DNA of 28,416 nt from Pseudomonadota bacterium (GTDB lineage Bacteria; Myxococcota_A; Polyangia; Fen-1088). The notes beneath the pieces are model-generated. The model searched no databases, was not told the DNA's origin, and saw only the letters and a program-made list of their open reading frames with translations. The translations under genes and the position numbers were made by a program. Every line of letters starts with the position of its first letter. Position 1 is the stretch's first letter. The stretch spans positions 1-28,416 of the forward strand of contig JAEXQJ010000236.1 of the NCBI GenBank assembly GCA_023438785.1, given 5' to 3'. Of the stretch, positions 16,527 through 24,151 are shown piece after piece.

Positions 16527-17209
16527 TGCACGAACCGGAACGCATGCTGGACAGGGGCGCCTCTTCGCTCGAGCGCGCCCTGCTGGAAGAAGGACGCGCG
16601 TACCGCGCCCCTGACCACGTCCGCAAACGAGCCCTCATGGCTCTCGGATTGGCAGCCTCCACAGGCATGGTGGGTAGTGCGCTGGCCTGGCTAGCGTCGA
16701 AATCGTGGGTGACCAAGGTCGCGCTGACGCTTTCGGCGCTCACGGCGATCCCGATCATCTTCGCGCTTGTCCCCCGACAGCCTCCCGAGGTGCCGCGGAC
16801 CGCTCCCATCTCCGTCGACCTACCTCCGGCGTCTCCGCCCCCGCTCGCGGCGGACCCGACGACCGCTCCCGCTCCGGCGCGCGCCATTGAGCCGCCGGCC
16901 ATCCGCCCCCTGACTCCAGCGCGGGCGGCCGGACCCACCAACTCGGCCCTGCGCGCTGAGCTGGTTGCGCTCGACTCCATTCGTTCCAGCCTGGCCCGCG
17001 ACGATGCGGCCGGCGCCCTTTCACTCCTCTCGGTGTACTTCCGCACCTTCCCACGGGGCCGGCTGCATCCGGAGGCCGAGGTGTTGCGCATCGACGCGCT
17101 GGCCAAGGCGGGGCGCATGAGCGCCGCCAAACAGCAGGCGCGGGAGTTCCTCAAGCGCCGCCCGAATAGTGTCCTCGCAGCGCGGGTGCGGCGCTACGCG
17201 GAGCCCTGA
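16523..17209 (+). CDS. One-TM protein with repeat-like C-terminus, candidate sigma partner
   Basis: A 228-residue protein of unrecognised family. The N-terminal 50 residues are charged and probably cytoplasmic; a hydrophobic stretch follows (residues about 36-82, strongest at VALTLSALTAIPIIFALV), giving one or two membrane helices. Next comes a long Pro/Ala-rich extracytoplasmic linker (about 85-135). The C-terminal 80 residues are helical with TPR/tol-pal-like periodicity (AGALSLLSVYFRTFPRGRLHPEAEVLRIDALAKAGR...AKQQAREFLKRRPNS). It overlaps the sigma gene by four bases and the GH8 gene by one base. Position and topology suggest a regulator tied to the sigma factor, but no zinc-finger or classic anti-sigma motif is visible, so that role is inference. 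Confidence 0.75.
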   Translation: MMHEPERMLDRGASSLERALLEEGRAYRAPDHVRKRALMALGLAASTGMVGSALAWLASKSWVTKVALTLSALTAIPIIFALVPRQPPEVPRTAPISVDLPPASPPPLAADPTTAPAPARAIEPPAIRPLTPARAAGPTNSALRAELVALDSIRSSLARDDAAGALSLLSVYFRTFPRGRLHPEAEVLRIDALAKAGRMSAAKQQAREFLKRRPNSVLAARVRRYAEP

Positions 17210-18489
17210 TGGGCACCGGCGCCGCGCGCGCACGGGTGGCGGGCCTAGTGGGCGCCCTCCTCATGATCGCGTCGTGCAAGAGCAGCCTCGATTCCGTTGG
17301 CTGCACGGAACGCGGCCTCACGCCGGATGGGGGCGGCGATGCGGCCCCGGCAATAGCATTGGCACCGCTGTCGGGCCCGGCCTCCTATCCCAATGCGTTT
17401 CGCGATGTCCTCGGAAAGACCGAGGCGGAGATCGCGGCAAAAATCGACGGTGTCTTCGAGCAGCTCTTCCACGGCGATCCGGACACCCAGGCCATCTTCG
17501 TGCCCCTCGGAACCGATCAGGCCTACGTGCTGGATGCGCTCCATGACCAGAGGCCCACCGAGGGCATCGGCCTCGGCATGCTCATCACGGTCTCGCTGGG
17601 TAAACGCGACGAGTTCGACCGCTTGTGGCGCTACGCCAGGTCCATCCAAGTCGCTTCCGGTCCCGCCGAGGGCTACTTGCCCTCCTTCTGCGAAACCAGC
17701 GGCGACGAATTACCCTGCTTCGACCCGTACGGGCTTCAACAGATTGCGACAGCCTTGCTGCTGGCGCGCGGACGCTGGGAGGCGAAGCCCGGGCCCATCG
17801 ATTACGGCCGCGAGGCCGCCACCCTGTTGGATCTGCTCCGCAACAAGGAGGCCTACAACTGCGGTGTCGCCGACGGCATCACCGGCACCTTCGACGGCGC
17901 AAGCGCCCTCCCCTACGCGACCCCGACCAGCGCATCCGCCGGCGTCTCGCGTCCGTCCATCGTCATGCCGGCGTACTACGAGCTGTGGCACCAGGCCACG
18001 GGCGACCCCTTCTGGTTGCGCGCGGCCAGCGCCGCGCGGGCCTACTGGAAGGCCGCGGCCCATCCCACGACCGGGCTGCTGCCCGAGCAGGCCACGTTCG
18101 ACGGCGAACCCGTGCCCGACGCGGGCACCTTCAGGAGCGAGACCCACCGTGCCTTCTTCAACATGGCTCTCGATTGCATCTGGTCGGGCAGTCAGCCCTG
18201 GCTCGTCGACGAGAGCAATCGCTTGTTGCAGTTCTTCCACGAAAAAGGCCTCACGAGCTACGGGCTCGTGTTTGCGCTGGATGGGACGACACTCAGGACG
18301 ATTCATGGCCGGTCGCTGACAGCGGCCAACGGAGCCCTGGCTCTGGCGGCAACGACCGCTCTTCGTCGCGACTTCGTCAGCGAGGTCTGGAATATGGGCG
18401 CACCGTCAACGGGACAGGATCGCTACTACCCGGGCATCACGCAATTGCTAGCCCTGCTCATGCTCGGCGGCCAACTGCGCGTCTACTGA
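17209..18489 (+). CDS. GH8-family glycoside hydrolase lipoprotein
   Basis: Probably cleaves xylan-type or other beta-1,4 oligosaccharides at the cell surface. A lipoprotein signal ends in lipobox I-A-S-C (Cys23). The rest matches glycoside hydrolase family 8, closest to xylanase/exo-oligoxylanase members: TDQAYVLDALHDQRPTEGIGLGM with the general acid Glu118, EFDRLWRYARS, CFDPYGLQQIATALLLA (Asp172), PSIVMPAYYELW, and TGLLPEQATFDGEP followed by FRSETHRAFFN. In the last segment most relatives have Tyr-Asp-Ala; here Glu311 replaces the Asp that acts as general base in the main subfamily. The Cys content (about six) is high for the family. The start overlaps the preceding stop by one base (TGATG), so it belongs to the sigma operon. 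Confidence 0.85.
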   Translation: MGTGAARARVAGLVGALLMIASCKSSLDSVGCTERGLTPDGGGDAAPAIALAPLSGPASYPNAFRDVLGKTEAEIAAKIDGVFEQLFHGDPDTQAIFVPLGTDQAYVLDALHDQRPTEGIGLGMLITVSLGKRDEFDRLWRYARSIQVASGPAEGYLPSFCETSGDELPCFDPYGLQQIATALLLARGRWEAKPGPIDYGREAATLLDLLRNKEAYNCGVADGITGTFDGASALPYATPTSASAGVSRPSIVMPAYYELWHQATGDPFWLRAASAARAYWKAAAHPTTGLLPEQATFDGEPVPDAGTFRSETHRAFFNMALDCIWSGSQPWLVDESNRLLQFFHEKGLTSYGLVFALDGTTLRTIHGRSLTAANGALALAATTALRRDFVSEVWNMGAPSTGQDRYYPGITQLLALLMLGGQLRVY

Positions 18490-18590
18490 GCGCGCGGCAT
18501 GGTGCTCGGAACCGAAAGCCGATGGCGGTCGGCGCAGCGTGGCACAGGGAAGCAATTGGCGGCAGCAGCGATTTGATCCACAGTCGACCG

Positions 18591-19610
18591 GTGCGGCGTT
18601 TCACTGGATCGGTCGCTGACAAGCTCCGCCTCCTGTGCGGGGCCCTGCTGTTCCTGGCCTGCTCCCAGGCGCCTCCGCCGAAGTCGGAGGACGACGCTGC
18701 CGTTCCCGTGCCCGATGCGCCGCCGCCGCTGCGCGACTGGAGCGCGTACCCGCCCGTCGTCGAGGTGGACACGGCGAATGCGGTGTGGGTGGTGGGCGAT
18801 ATCCACGGCGATTACGAGCGCCTCACGACGCTTCTGGCCGGGGCGGGCCTCGTCCAGATGCCGAGCGCCCCCGCCGACGCCCAGTGGTTGGGCGGTGCGG
18901 CCACTTTGGTGTGCATGGGCGACATCATCGACAAGTGGCCGCGCGGCCTGGACGTCATCACCTATCTGGCGGCCCTGGGCCGGGCGGCGCAAACGCTGGG
19001 CGGCCGCGTGATTGTGCTCATGGGCAACCACGAGGCCACGTTTCTCTCCCAACCCGACGACGAACAGGTGGCCGATTTCGCGTCCGAGCTGCGCGCTCGA
19101 GGTCTGGATCCGGCGCAGGTGGCGGCTGGCGGCGACGAGGCGGGCACCCTGCTGCGCAACCTGCCCGTGGCGGCGCGGGTGAACGACTGGTTCTTCGTTC
19201 ACGCTGGCAACACGCGCGGGATCGCGTTGGAGCAGTTGAAGGCAGACATCATGACGGCCATGGATGCGCGCGGATTCGGCGCGCCGTTGCTGCTCAATTC
19301 CACGTCGCTGCTCGATTCCGATGCGCCCTGGTGGGAGGACTCGCGTAAACCGCTAAGCACGCTGCAGGCGTACGTGAAGGCGTTGGGCGTGCAGCACATC
19401 GTTCAGGGCCACGAGCCCGGCAAGATCAAGTTCGCCGACAACACGACCCGGCCCGCGCAGACCATGTTTCAGAAGTTCGGGCTCATCTACTTCGTCGACA
19501 TCGGCATGAGCCAGGGCGCCGAGGGCACGCCGGGTGCCTTGCTGCACATCGACGGCAATGCGGTCGAAGTCGTCCACGCGGATGGCACGGCTGCAGCGGT
19601 GGGCTCCTGA
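18591..19610 (+). CDS. Calcineurin-like metallophosphatase lipoprotein
   Basis: An exported phosphoesterase of about 339 residues, resembling the Shewanella-like/ApaH-type protein phosphatase branch. After a lipoprotein signal with lipobox F-L-A-C (Cys24) and an acidic Pro-rich linker come all metal-binding motifs in order: VVGDIHGDYERL (69-77), CMGDIIDKWPRG, LMGNHEATFL, FFVHAGNTRG and IVQGHEPGK. A protein or small phosphate ester in the periplasm or at the surface is the likely substrate, which the sequence does not define. The GTG at 18591 was picked because it gives a normal signal peptide; an ATG at 18522 and a TTG at 18573 are in frame. No strong ribosome site is seen. It follows the GH8 gene after 101 bases and may be part of the same operon. 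Confidence 0.87.
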   Translation: MRRFTGSVADKLRLLCGALLFLACSQAPPPKSEDDAAVPVPDAPPPLRDWSAYPPVVEVDTANAVWVVGDIHGDYERLTTLLAGAGLVQMPSAPADAQWLGGAATLVCMGDIIDKWPRGLDVITYLAALGRAAQTLGGRVIVLMGNHEATFLSQPDDEQVADFASELRARGLDPAQVAAGGDEAGTLLRNLPVAARVNDWFFVHAGNTRGIALEQLKADIMTAMDARGFGAPLLLNSTSLLDSDAPWWEDSRKPLSTLQAYVKALGVQHIVQGHEPGKIKFADNTTRPAQTMFQKFGLIYFVDIGMSQGAEGTPGALLHIDGNAVEVVHADGTAAAVGS

Positions 19611-19693
19611 AGTCCCGCGCCCCCCGACCGCCACGCACCACCCTGGGCTCTTGCCGGCATCCCAAGCAGGAGACGCCGGGCTGATCGTCGGGA

Positions 19694-19942
19694 CTACCAG
19701 GACAAACGCGCCTTGAGCTCCTCGACCAGCAACTTGGCCATGCGGGCGTTGACGGCGGGTCCGGGGTGCCAGTCACAGCCCAAGCCTTCGTCCTGCGACT
19801 GCGTCGGGAATTCCAAGAGGGACATCCTGGTGTCGCCCTCGCTGGCGCGCGCGTCGATGATGGCCGTGAGGTGCTCGCGGATGGCCGCCAGCCTATCCCC
19901 GCACAGCATGCGCCCCACGGCGAGGATGAAGGGCTCACCCGG
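19694..19942 (-). pseudogene. C-terminal remnant of CE2/SGNH carbohydrate esterase
   Basis: About 82 in-frame codons resemble the C-terminal end of family 2 acetylxylan esterases and related SGNH hydrolases: EPFILAVGRMLCGDRL, then SLLEFPTQ and DEGLGCDWHPGPAVNARMAKLLVEEL. The DWHPGP segment holds the Asp-x-His pair of the catalytic triad. An in-frame TAG at 19943-19945 closes the frame upstream, and the N-terminal half with the nucleophile Ser is missing, so it cannot be a working enzyme on its own. A GTG at 19918 could start a 74-residue peptide, but without a ribosome site. It lies near the GH8 gene, consistent with a decayed glycan-degradation gene. Confidence 0.7.
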
Positions 19943-20003
19943 CTAACGCGTCCCGCCCTGCAGGCGCGGAACCAAAGCGCCGATGCCTCAGATGAGGGAC
20001 ACC

Positions 20004-21152
20004 ATGGCATCCAGGGTATTGATTGTGGACGGATCAGCAGACGACAGGGCACGCGCGGCCGGGGCGCTGGTCGGCGCGGGATATGAGGTCGAGAGCGCGC
20101 CGGACGGTATCGAGGGATTCGAGCAGGTTCTAGCCCAACCCTGTGATCTGGTGATTGCAGATGCCCACCTGGATCGATTGGACGGCCCGGCCCTACTCAG
20201 CAAGATGCGCTCCCACGGGGTGAAGACGCCGGTCGTCGTCTGGACCTCCATGGCCAACCAGGCCAACCTGAAGACCCTGCTCGAGCTGGGCATCGCGGAC
20301 TATGCGGACAAGGCCGCGCCCCTGGACGTCCTGTTGACGAAGGTGGCCACGCTGAACAGCGCCGCTCGTACGGTCGCGGCCAAGGTCGACACGGGCGTGC
20401 TCCAAGCCGCGCCGCCATCGAGCGGCGGCGTGCTGATCATCGACGACCAGGAAAAGGAGCACCAGGCGCTGCGCGCGCTCCTGCCCGCGGGCATGCGCAC
20501 CGACACCTGCCGCGCGATCAACGACGGCTTTGCCCATGCCCATGGCCACGCTTACGACATGGTGCTGTTCAATGCCGACACCGCGCTGACCAACCTCACG
20601 GGCACCATTGCGCAGTTGCACACGTTGTTGCCCGATGCGGCGGTCGTGGGCACGGCCACGCTGGGCCGCAACCAGGACCCCGCCAGGCTGCTCAAGGACC
20701 TGGACGACATGGGGTTCGACGACGCCATGCTCAAGCCCTTCGCGGCCGGGCCGATCACCTTGGCCCTCGATCGCTACTGCAGCCGCTGGGAGGATCTGGT
20801 GCGCATATCCGACGACGTGCTGATCGTCTCTCGTCGGCGCTGTCGCAAGGAGCAGCACGAGCGTTACACCAGCGTGCTGACCAACCAGCTCAAGGCCGCC
20901 GTGCACCCGCTCCTCGACGCTTGCTATGAACGAGTCATCGTCGACGTGTCCTTGGTCGACGGCGTGCTGTCGGTCGATGTCGCCGAGGCGCTGCAGTGCC
21001 TGCTGGTCACGGCCAAGCCCCTGGGCCTGGCCGTGCGCTGCGTGGCTGGCGACACCATGACCGAATCCCTGCGCCGCCTCGAACAGTCCTTCGGCTGGCC
21101 GCCCCTGCCCCTCTTCGATTCCATCGAGGCGGCCCGCTCCGGCCGCGCCTGA
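20004..21152 (+). CDS. Double receiver-like response regulator with STAS-like tail
   Basis: A 382-residue soluble signalling protein. The first receiver (about 3-118) has VLIVDGSADD, a likely phosphoacceptor in LVIADAHLD (Asp53), Thr81 in VVWTS and Lys103. One member of the usual acidic pair is Gly10, so metal binding may be weakened. The second receiver-like domain (about 141-245) has LIIDDQEKE, but Asn190 takes the phosphoacceptor position (DMVLFNADTAL), so it is probably not phosphorylated. The C-terminal 130 residues (SDDVLIVSRRR..., ERVIVDVSLVDGVLSVDVAEAL) look like a STAS or similar alpha/beta domain. The ATG at 20004 has GAGGGA upstream; ATGs at 19983 and 19992 are in frame. No kinase is adjacent; it stands between two gene remnants. 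Confidence 0.82.
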   Translation: MASRVLIVDGSADDRARAAGALVGAGYEVESAPDGIEGFEQVLAQPCDLVIADAHLDRLDGPALLSKMRSHGVKTPVVVWTSMANQANLKTLLELGIADYADKAAPLDVLLTKVATLNSAARTVAAKVDTGVLQAAPPSSGGVLIIDDQEKEHQALRALLPAGMRTDTCRAINDGFAHAHGHAYDMVLFNADTALTNLTGTIAQLHTLLPDAAVVGTATLGRNQDPARLLKDLDDMGFDDAMLKPFAAGPITLALDRYCSRWEDLVRISDDVLIVSRRRCRKEQHERYTSVLTNQLKAAVHPLLDACYERVIVDVSLVDGVLSVDVAEALQCLLVTAKPLGLAVRCVAGDTMTESLRRLEQSFGWPPLPLFDSIEAARSGRA

Positions 21153-21198
21153 GCGCAACACGCCTGCCACGCCGCCGAATCCGCGCTATGCCTGCGCC

Positions 21199-21402
21199 AT
21201 GAGCGACGAGGTCTGGAATTCCCTTCGCACCAACGTGAAGATCGGCGATGGGGCCAAGATCGGGGCCGGCAGCGTGGTTCTGTGCGAGGTGCCTCACCAC
21301 ACCACGGTGGCCGGCGTGCCTGCCCGCGTAGTGGGCCGCCCGCGCGCCGAAGCGCCCGCTCTGGTCATGGACCAGGACATCGAGTCGGCAGAGTCTTAAC
21401 TG
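21199..21402 (+). pseudogene. cysE: C-terminal fragment of serine acetyltransferase
   Basis: Sixty-six codons match the left-handed beta-helix end of serine acetyltransferase (VKIGDGAKIGAGSVVL, then VPHHTTVAGVPARVVGRPR and VMDQDI). The full enzyme is usually about 250-300 residues; its N-terminal helical domain and the catalytic His/Asp region are missing. The first 13 codons (MSDEVWNSLRTNV) do not resemble the family and precede the match abruptly. The ATG lacks a ribosome site. It is best read as a truncated relic, although a short expressed peptide cannot be excluded. Confidence 0.72.
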
Positions 21403-21409
21403 AACGCGC

Positions 21410-22369
21410 TCAGAGAGAGCCAGGCGGCGTGCAGCCGTACGTGTCGGATGTGCCGGTCACGACCCCGTCCAGGGTGACCGTGCACACGGGAGACGCGGTC
21501 TTATCGCAAACAGTCGCTTCCAGACGCCAGTCCACCCGGGTGAGCTCGCAGCGGCAGGTCCCTTTGCCCGGTGGCTCCACGCAAAACAGTCCCGAACCCA
21601 ACCGGGCGACAGGAATGCTCTTGGCCTGCGAGAAACACTGGGCGACGGGGGTGGAGCGGCAACAGAGCCCCGCCTGGCCGGCCGCCGGGACCGCCCAGCC
21701 CTCGGGACAAGCGCCGCACCGGGTGCTCTTGGCGCCCAGGATGGCGGTGCACGCTTCTATCGAGCCCGCGCAACGGTCGCGCACCGTACAATGAATCACC
21801 GTTCCCCGGCCCCAACAGCAGTTGCCGTCCCCATCGAGCCAACTGCCGGGTGAGCACGGCTCCTGGCAGGCCTCGTCCGATCCCCCGTCCCCGTTGGCGT
21901 CCACACCGCTGTCCAGGCCCGCGTCCTGGCCGCCGTCTTGGCCCGCGTCTTCGCCCGCGTCTTGGCCCGCGTCTTGGCCTCCATCCACGCCGCCGTCGTG
22001 CGGCGTACCGGCCACACAGGAATCGTCCCCGCCCAGCGAGCAGCACCGGCTCGCATCCGGATAGGTCAGCCAGGAGGCCGGGCACGGCAAAAAGGGCGAC
22101 GCGCTGGCGAAGCAAGCGGGCGCCAGGTCGGGCGAGGCCTGGCAGCAGATGTTGGGATGGGCCCATCCCTGTCCGCAGGAAGGCACGTCACCGAAGAATT
22201 CGTTGAAGCCCACGGCGCGCGCGCCATCCGGGATGCGGCTGGCCGCGGGCAGCGCCACGTCGGGCCCGGCCGGTGCGTCGGTCGTCCGCCCTGCATCGCC
22301 CGCGCCCGACGGCTTCGATTCCGAGCAGCCGCCGATGGCCAGCGCCAACACCAGAGTGACTCGCTTCAT
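21410..22369 (-). CDS. Cys-rich lipoprotein with Asp/Gly repeat
   Basis: An exported protein of 319 residues with no recognised family. A lipoprotein signal ends in I-G-G-C (Cys15). Two Cys-rich modules follow: the first (about 65-115) has CGQGWAHPNICCQ and ASRCCSLGGDDSC, and the second (about 170-235) has CSPGSWLDGDGNCCWG and QAGLCCRS, so both carry a Cys-Cys pair after a short Trp-containing stretch. They are separated by an acidic spacer of repeated Asp-Ala-Gly-Gln/Asp-Gly-Gly units (about 122-160). A distal region with further Cys pairs ends in GCTPPGSL. Such proteins are typical of myxobacterial surfaces; no enzymatic motif is visible. The ribosome site is weak. Confidence 0.78.
   Translation of the reverse strand: MKRVTLVLALAIGGCSESKPSGAGDAGRTTDAPAGPDVALPAASRIPDGARAVGFNEFFGDVPSCGQGWAHPNICCQASPDLAPACFASASPFLPCPASWLTYPDASRCCSLGGDDSCVAGTPHDGGVDGGQDAGQDAGEDAGQDGGQDAGLDSGVDANGDGGSDEACQEPCSPGSWLDGDGNCCWGRGTVIHCTVRDRCAGSIEACTAILGAKSTRCGACPEGWAVPAAGQAGLCCRSTPVAQCFSQAKSIPVARLGSGLFCVEPPGKGTCRCELTRVDWRLEATVCDKTASPVCTVTLDGVVTGTSDTYGCTPPGSL
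21911..21985. repeat. Degenerate 12-bp tandem repeats coding for Asp-rich spacer
   Basis: Units close to GGCCCGCGTCTT recur about six times and encode Gln/Glu-Asp-Ala/Gly-Gly on the minus strand. Two or three adjacent units are nearly identical, so copy number may vary by slippage without changing the frame. Confidence 0.75.
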
Positions 22370-22511
22370 CGGCCCAGGTTAACCCAACGGCCCCCACCCG
22401 GGTCCAGCATCCGGTGGGCGCCTTCCGGGGACGGCGAGCCAACTCATCGCGGCCTTGGCCGGCGCTCCGCCGCCGTCTTCCCGGTTGCGGTTTGATTCGG
22501 TCGCAAAAGCG

Positions 22512-23909
22512 CTAGGCGCTCTTCTGCTCGGCCTCTGGATGCAGCAGGCGACGACCGTGCTCCCCCACGTGCAGCGAATCATCCGCCGTCTCCGGCTGGT
22601 CGGGGAATTCGCGCTGCCAGACCGGGTCCATGACCCGCTTCAGCTCCACGGCGTAGGCGTCCAGTCCGGCCGCCAAATCCACGATCTTCTCGGCCCCTTC
22701 CTGCGAGGGCGTGGGATGGAACTTGGCGATGGCGTCGCGCAGGATCTGGGGACGGTCGATGATCGGACACGGCCGGTAGACGTTCCTCACCTCGCGGTTG
22801 CGCTCCCGGATGTACTTGAAGAAATCGCTCGACAGGGCGGTTTTGAGCGACACGTCCTTGATGTTGTGGACGTGGAACTGGTTGAACACGCAGGGCTCGA
22901 CGCCGCCTTGGGAGTTGATATGGAAGTAGCGGCGACCAGCCGACAGACAGCCGCCCACCATCGGGCCATCGCACCAGAAATCGGCGGCAATGATGGGCTT
23001 GCGGGCGCGGATCTCGCGGATACGCATCTGGCGGTGCAGGCGCTGCATGGGCGTGGGCATGAGGCTCAAGTCGGGATCGCGGCCCACCGGCATGTACGAG
23101 AAATACCAGCCAATCATGCAGCCCTGCTTGACGTAGAAATCGATGAATTCATCCGAGACGATGAGCTCGTTATTGGCCCGCGTCGGCGTGCCCGAGAAGC
23201 CGAAGATGACCCCCGCCTCCTTGAGGGCCGCCATCGACGTCATGATCTTGTCCCACACGCCCTTGCCCCGGCGCTCCGTGGTTTCCTTCTCGTAGCCCTC
23301 CACGCTGATGCAGGGGATGACGTTCCCCAACTCGGCCAGCTTGGGTGCCAGGTTCTGGTCGGCGATGATGGTGCCGTTGGTGTAGGTCATAAAAATCATG
23401 TCGTTGTGCCGAGCGAAGAGCTCGAGGAGGTCCTCGCGCACGTAGGGCTCGCCGCCTGACACCACGACGAAGCGGATGCCCAGATCCTTGGCCTGCACGA
23501 ACACGCGGTCCAGATCGGCGGTGGTCAGCACGTCCTTGCGCTTGTAGTAGGCCGAATAGCAGCCCACACACTTCAGATTGCAGCGCATGGTGGGGCTGAT
23601 GACCATCAGGTGCGGATAGTCGCGCAACTCGGCGCGGTTGCGCTTGCGGTAGGGGGTGCCGAGCAGAATCTGATCGCCCACCAGGTTGTGCACCAATCGC
23701 GACACGCAGTTGTGGTGGAGCTGCTTGCGCCGGCTCTTCACCTCGGTAAAGAGCTTGAGCAAGAAATCACCGGAAGAGGGCTCGTTCAGGTCTTTCTTCG
23801 ACTTCTCGACGCGACGACGGAGAGCCGAGTCGGGGATCAGGCCCATACCCTTGATGGCGGCGCTGAGGGTCGCGTGAACCAAGGCCTTCTTCGGACTGAT
23901 GATGCTCAT
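22512..23909 (-). CDS. Radical SAM protein with SPASM-like Cys region
   Basis: A 465-residue radical S-adenosylmethionine enzyme; the reaction is not evident. The radical SAM cluster motif is MRCNLKCVGCYSA (Cys110, Cys114, Cys117), followed by VVVSGGEP (the SAM-binding GGE, 152-154) and TYTNGTII. The C-terminal part has Cys313 (FWCDG), Cys321 (GGCLS), Cys340 (VEPCVFNQFHVHNI) and Cys381 (RPCPII), a SPASM-like arrangement that probably holds an extra Fe-S cluster. The N-terminal 100 residues are helical and basic. The ATG at 23909 has a strong ribosome site (GAAGGAG, seven-base spacing). A conserved 61-residue protein gene lies upstream on the same strand, but there is no obvious peptide substrate. 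Confidence 0.92.
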   Translation of the reverse strand: MSIISPKKALVHATLSAAIKGMGLIPDSALRRRVEKSKKDLNEPSSGDFLLKLFTEVKSRRKQLHHNCVSRLVHNLVGDQILLGTPYRKRNRAELRDYPHLMVISPTMRCNLKCVGCYSAYYKRKDVLTTADLDRVFVQAKDLGIRFVVVSGGEPYVREDLLELFARHNDMIFMTYTNGTIIADQNLAPKLAELGNVIPCISVEGYEKETTERRGKGVWDKIMTSMAALKEAGVIFGFSGTPTRANNELIVSDEFIDFYVKQGCMIGWYFSYMPVGRDPDLSLMPTPMQRLHRQMRIREIRARKPIIAADFWCDGPMVGGCLSAGRRYFHINSQGGVEPCVFNQFHVHNIKDVSLKTALSSDFFKYIRERNREVRNVYRPCPIIDRPQILRDAIAKFHPTPSQEGAEKIVDLAAGLDAYAVELKRVMDPVWQREFPDQPETADDSLHVGEHGRRLLHPEAEQKSA

Positions 23910-23944
23910 ACTTAGACTCCTTCAAATGAGATGCGCGGGGCCGC

Positions 23945-23979
23945 CCTTGGGGAAAGGGGAGGCGGCCGCCTCGCCAAGG
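23945..23979 (-). promoter_or_regulatory. Leader inverted repeat upstream of radical SAM gene
   Basis: A six-base outer arm (CCTTGG...CCAAGG) encloses a perfect 14-base palindrome, GAGGCGGCCGCCTC (23959-23972). It lies in the 5' leader of the radical SAM gene, 36 to 70 bases before its ATG. No T-run follows, so it is more likely an RNA structure or protein site than a terminator. Confidence 0.35.
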
Positions 23980-24083
23980 AGGCAAAACGCGTGCCCTGGA
24001 CTCCGAAGCAGGCGAGGGCGGCCCCTCCGAAGTCTCGGACGCAACCGCCTCGCGGTTTTCACGCTTCGCCATATCGTGTGAAA

Positions 24084-24094
24084 TAGTGTCACTA
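24084..24094. promoter_or_regulatory. Operator-like dyad TAGTGTCACTA
   Basis: An 11-base dyad (TAGTG-T-CACTA) sits in an unusually AT-rich island of the gap between the 61-residue protein gene and the radical SAM gene. Position and symmetry suit a repressor or activator site. No matching regulator is identified. Confidence 0.3.
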
Positions 24095-24151
24095 CGTCGG
24101 CGGCGAGGCAATCCCGAATCGCTGCGACACAGCAGGCGCGTGTGGACCGCG

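Noticed and set aside
22455..23459. Plus-strand open frame of 334 codons.
   Set aside because: It lies antisense to the radical SAM gene, whose cluster motif and ribosome site are clear.
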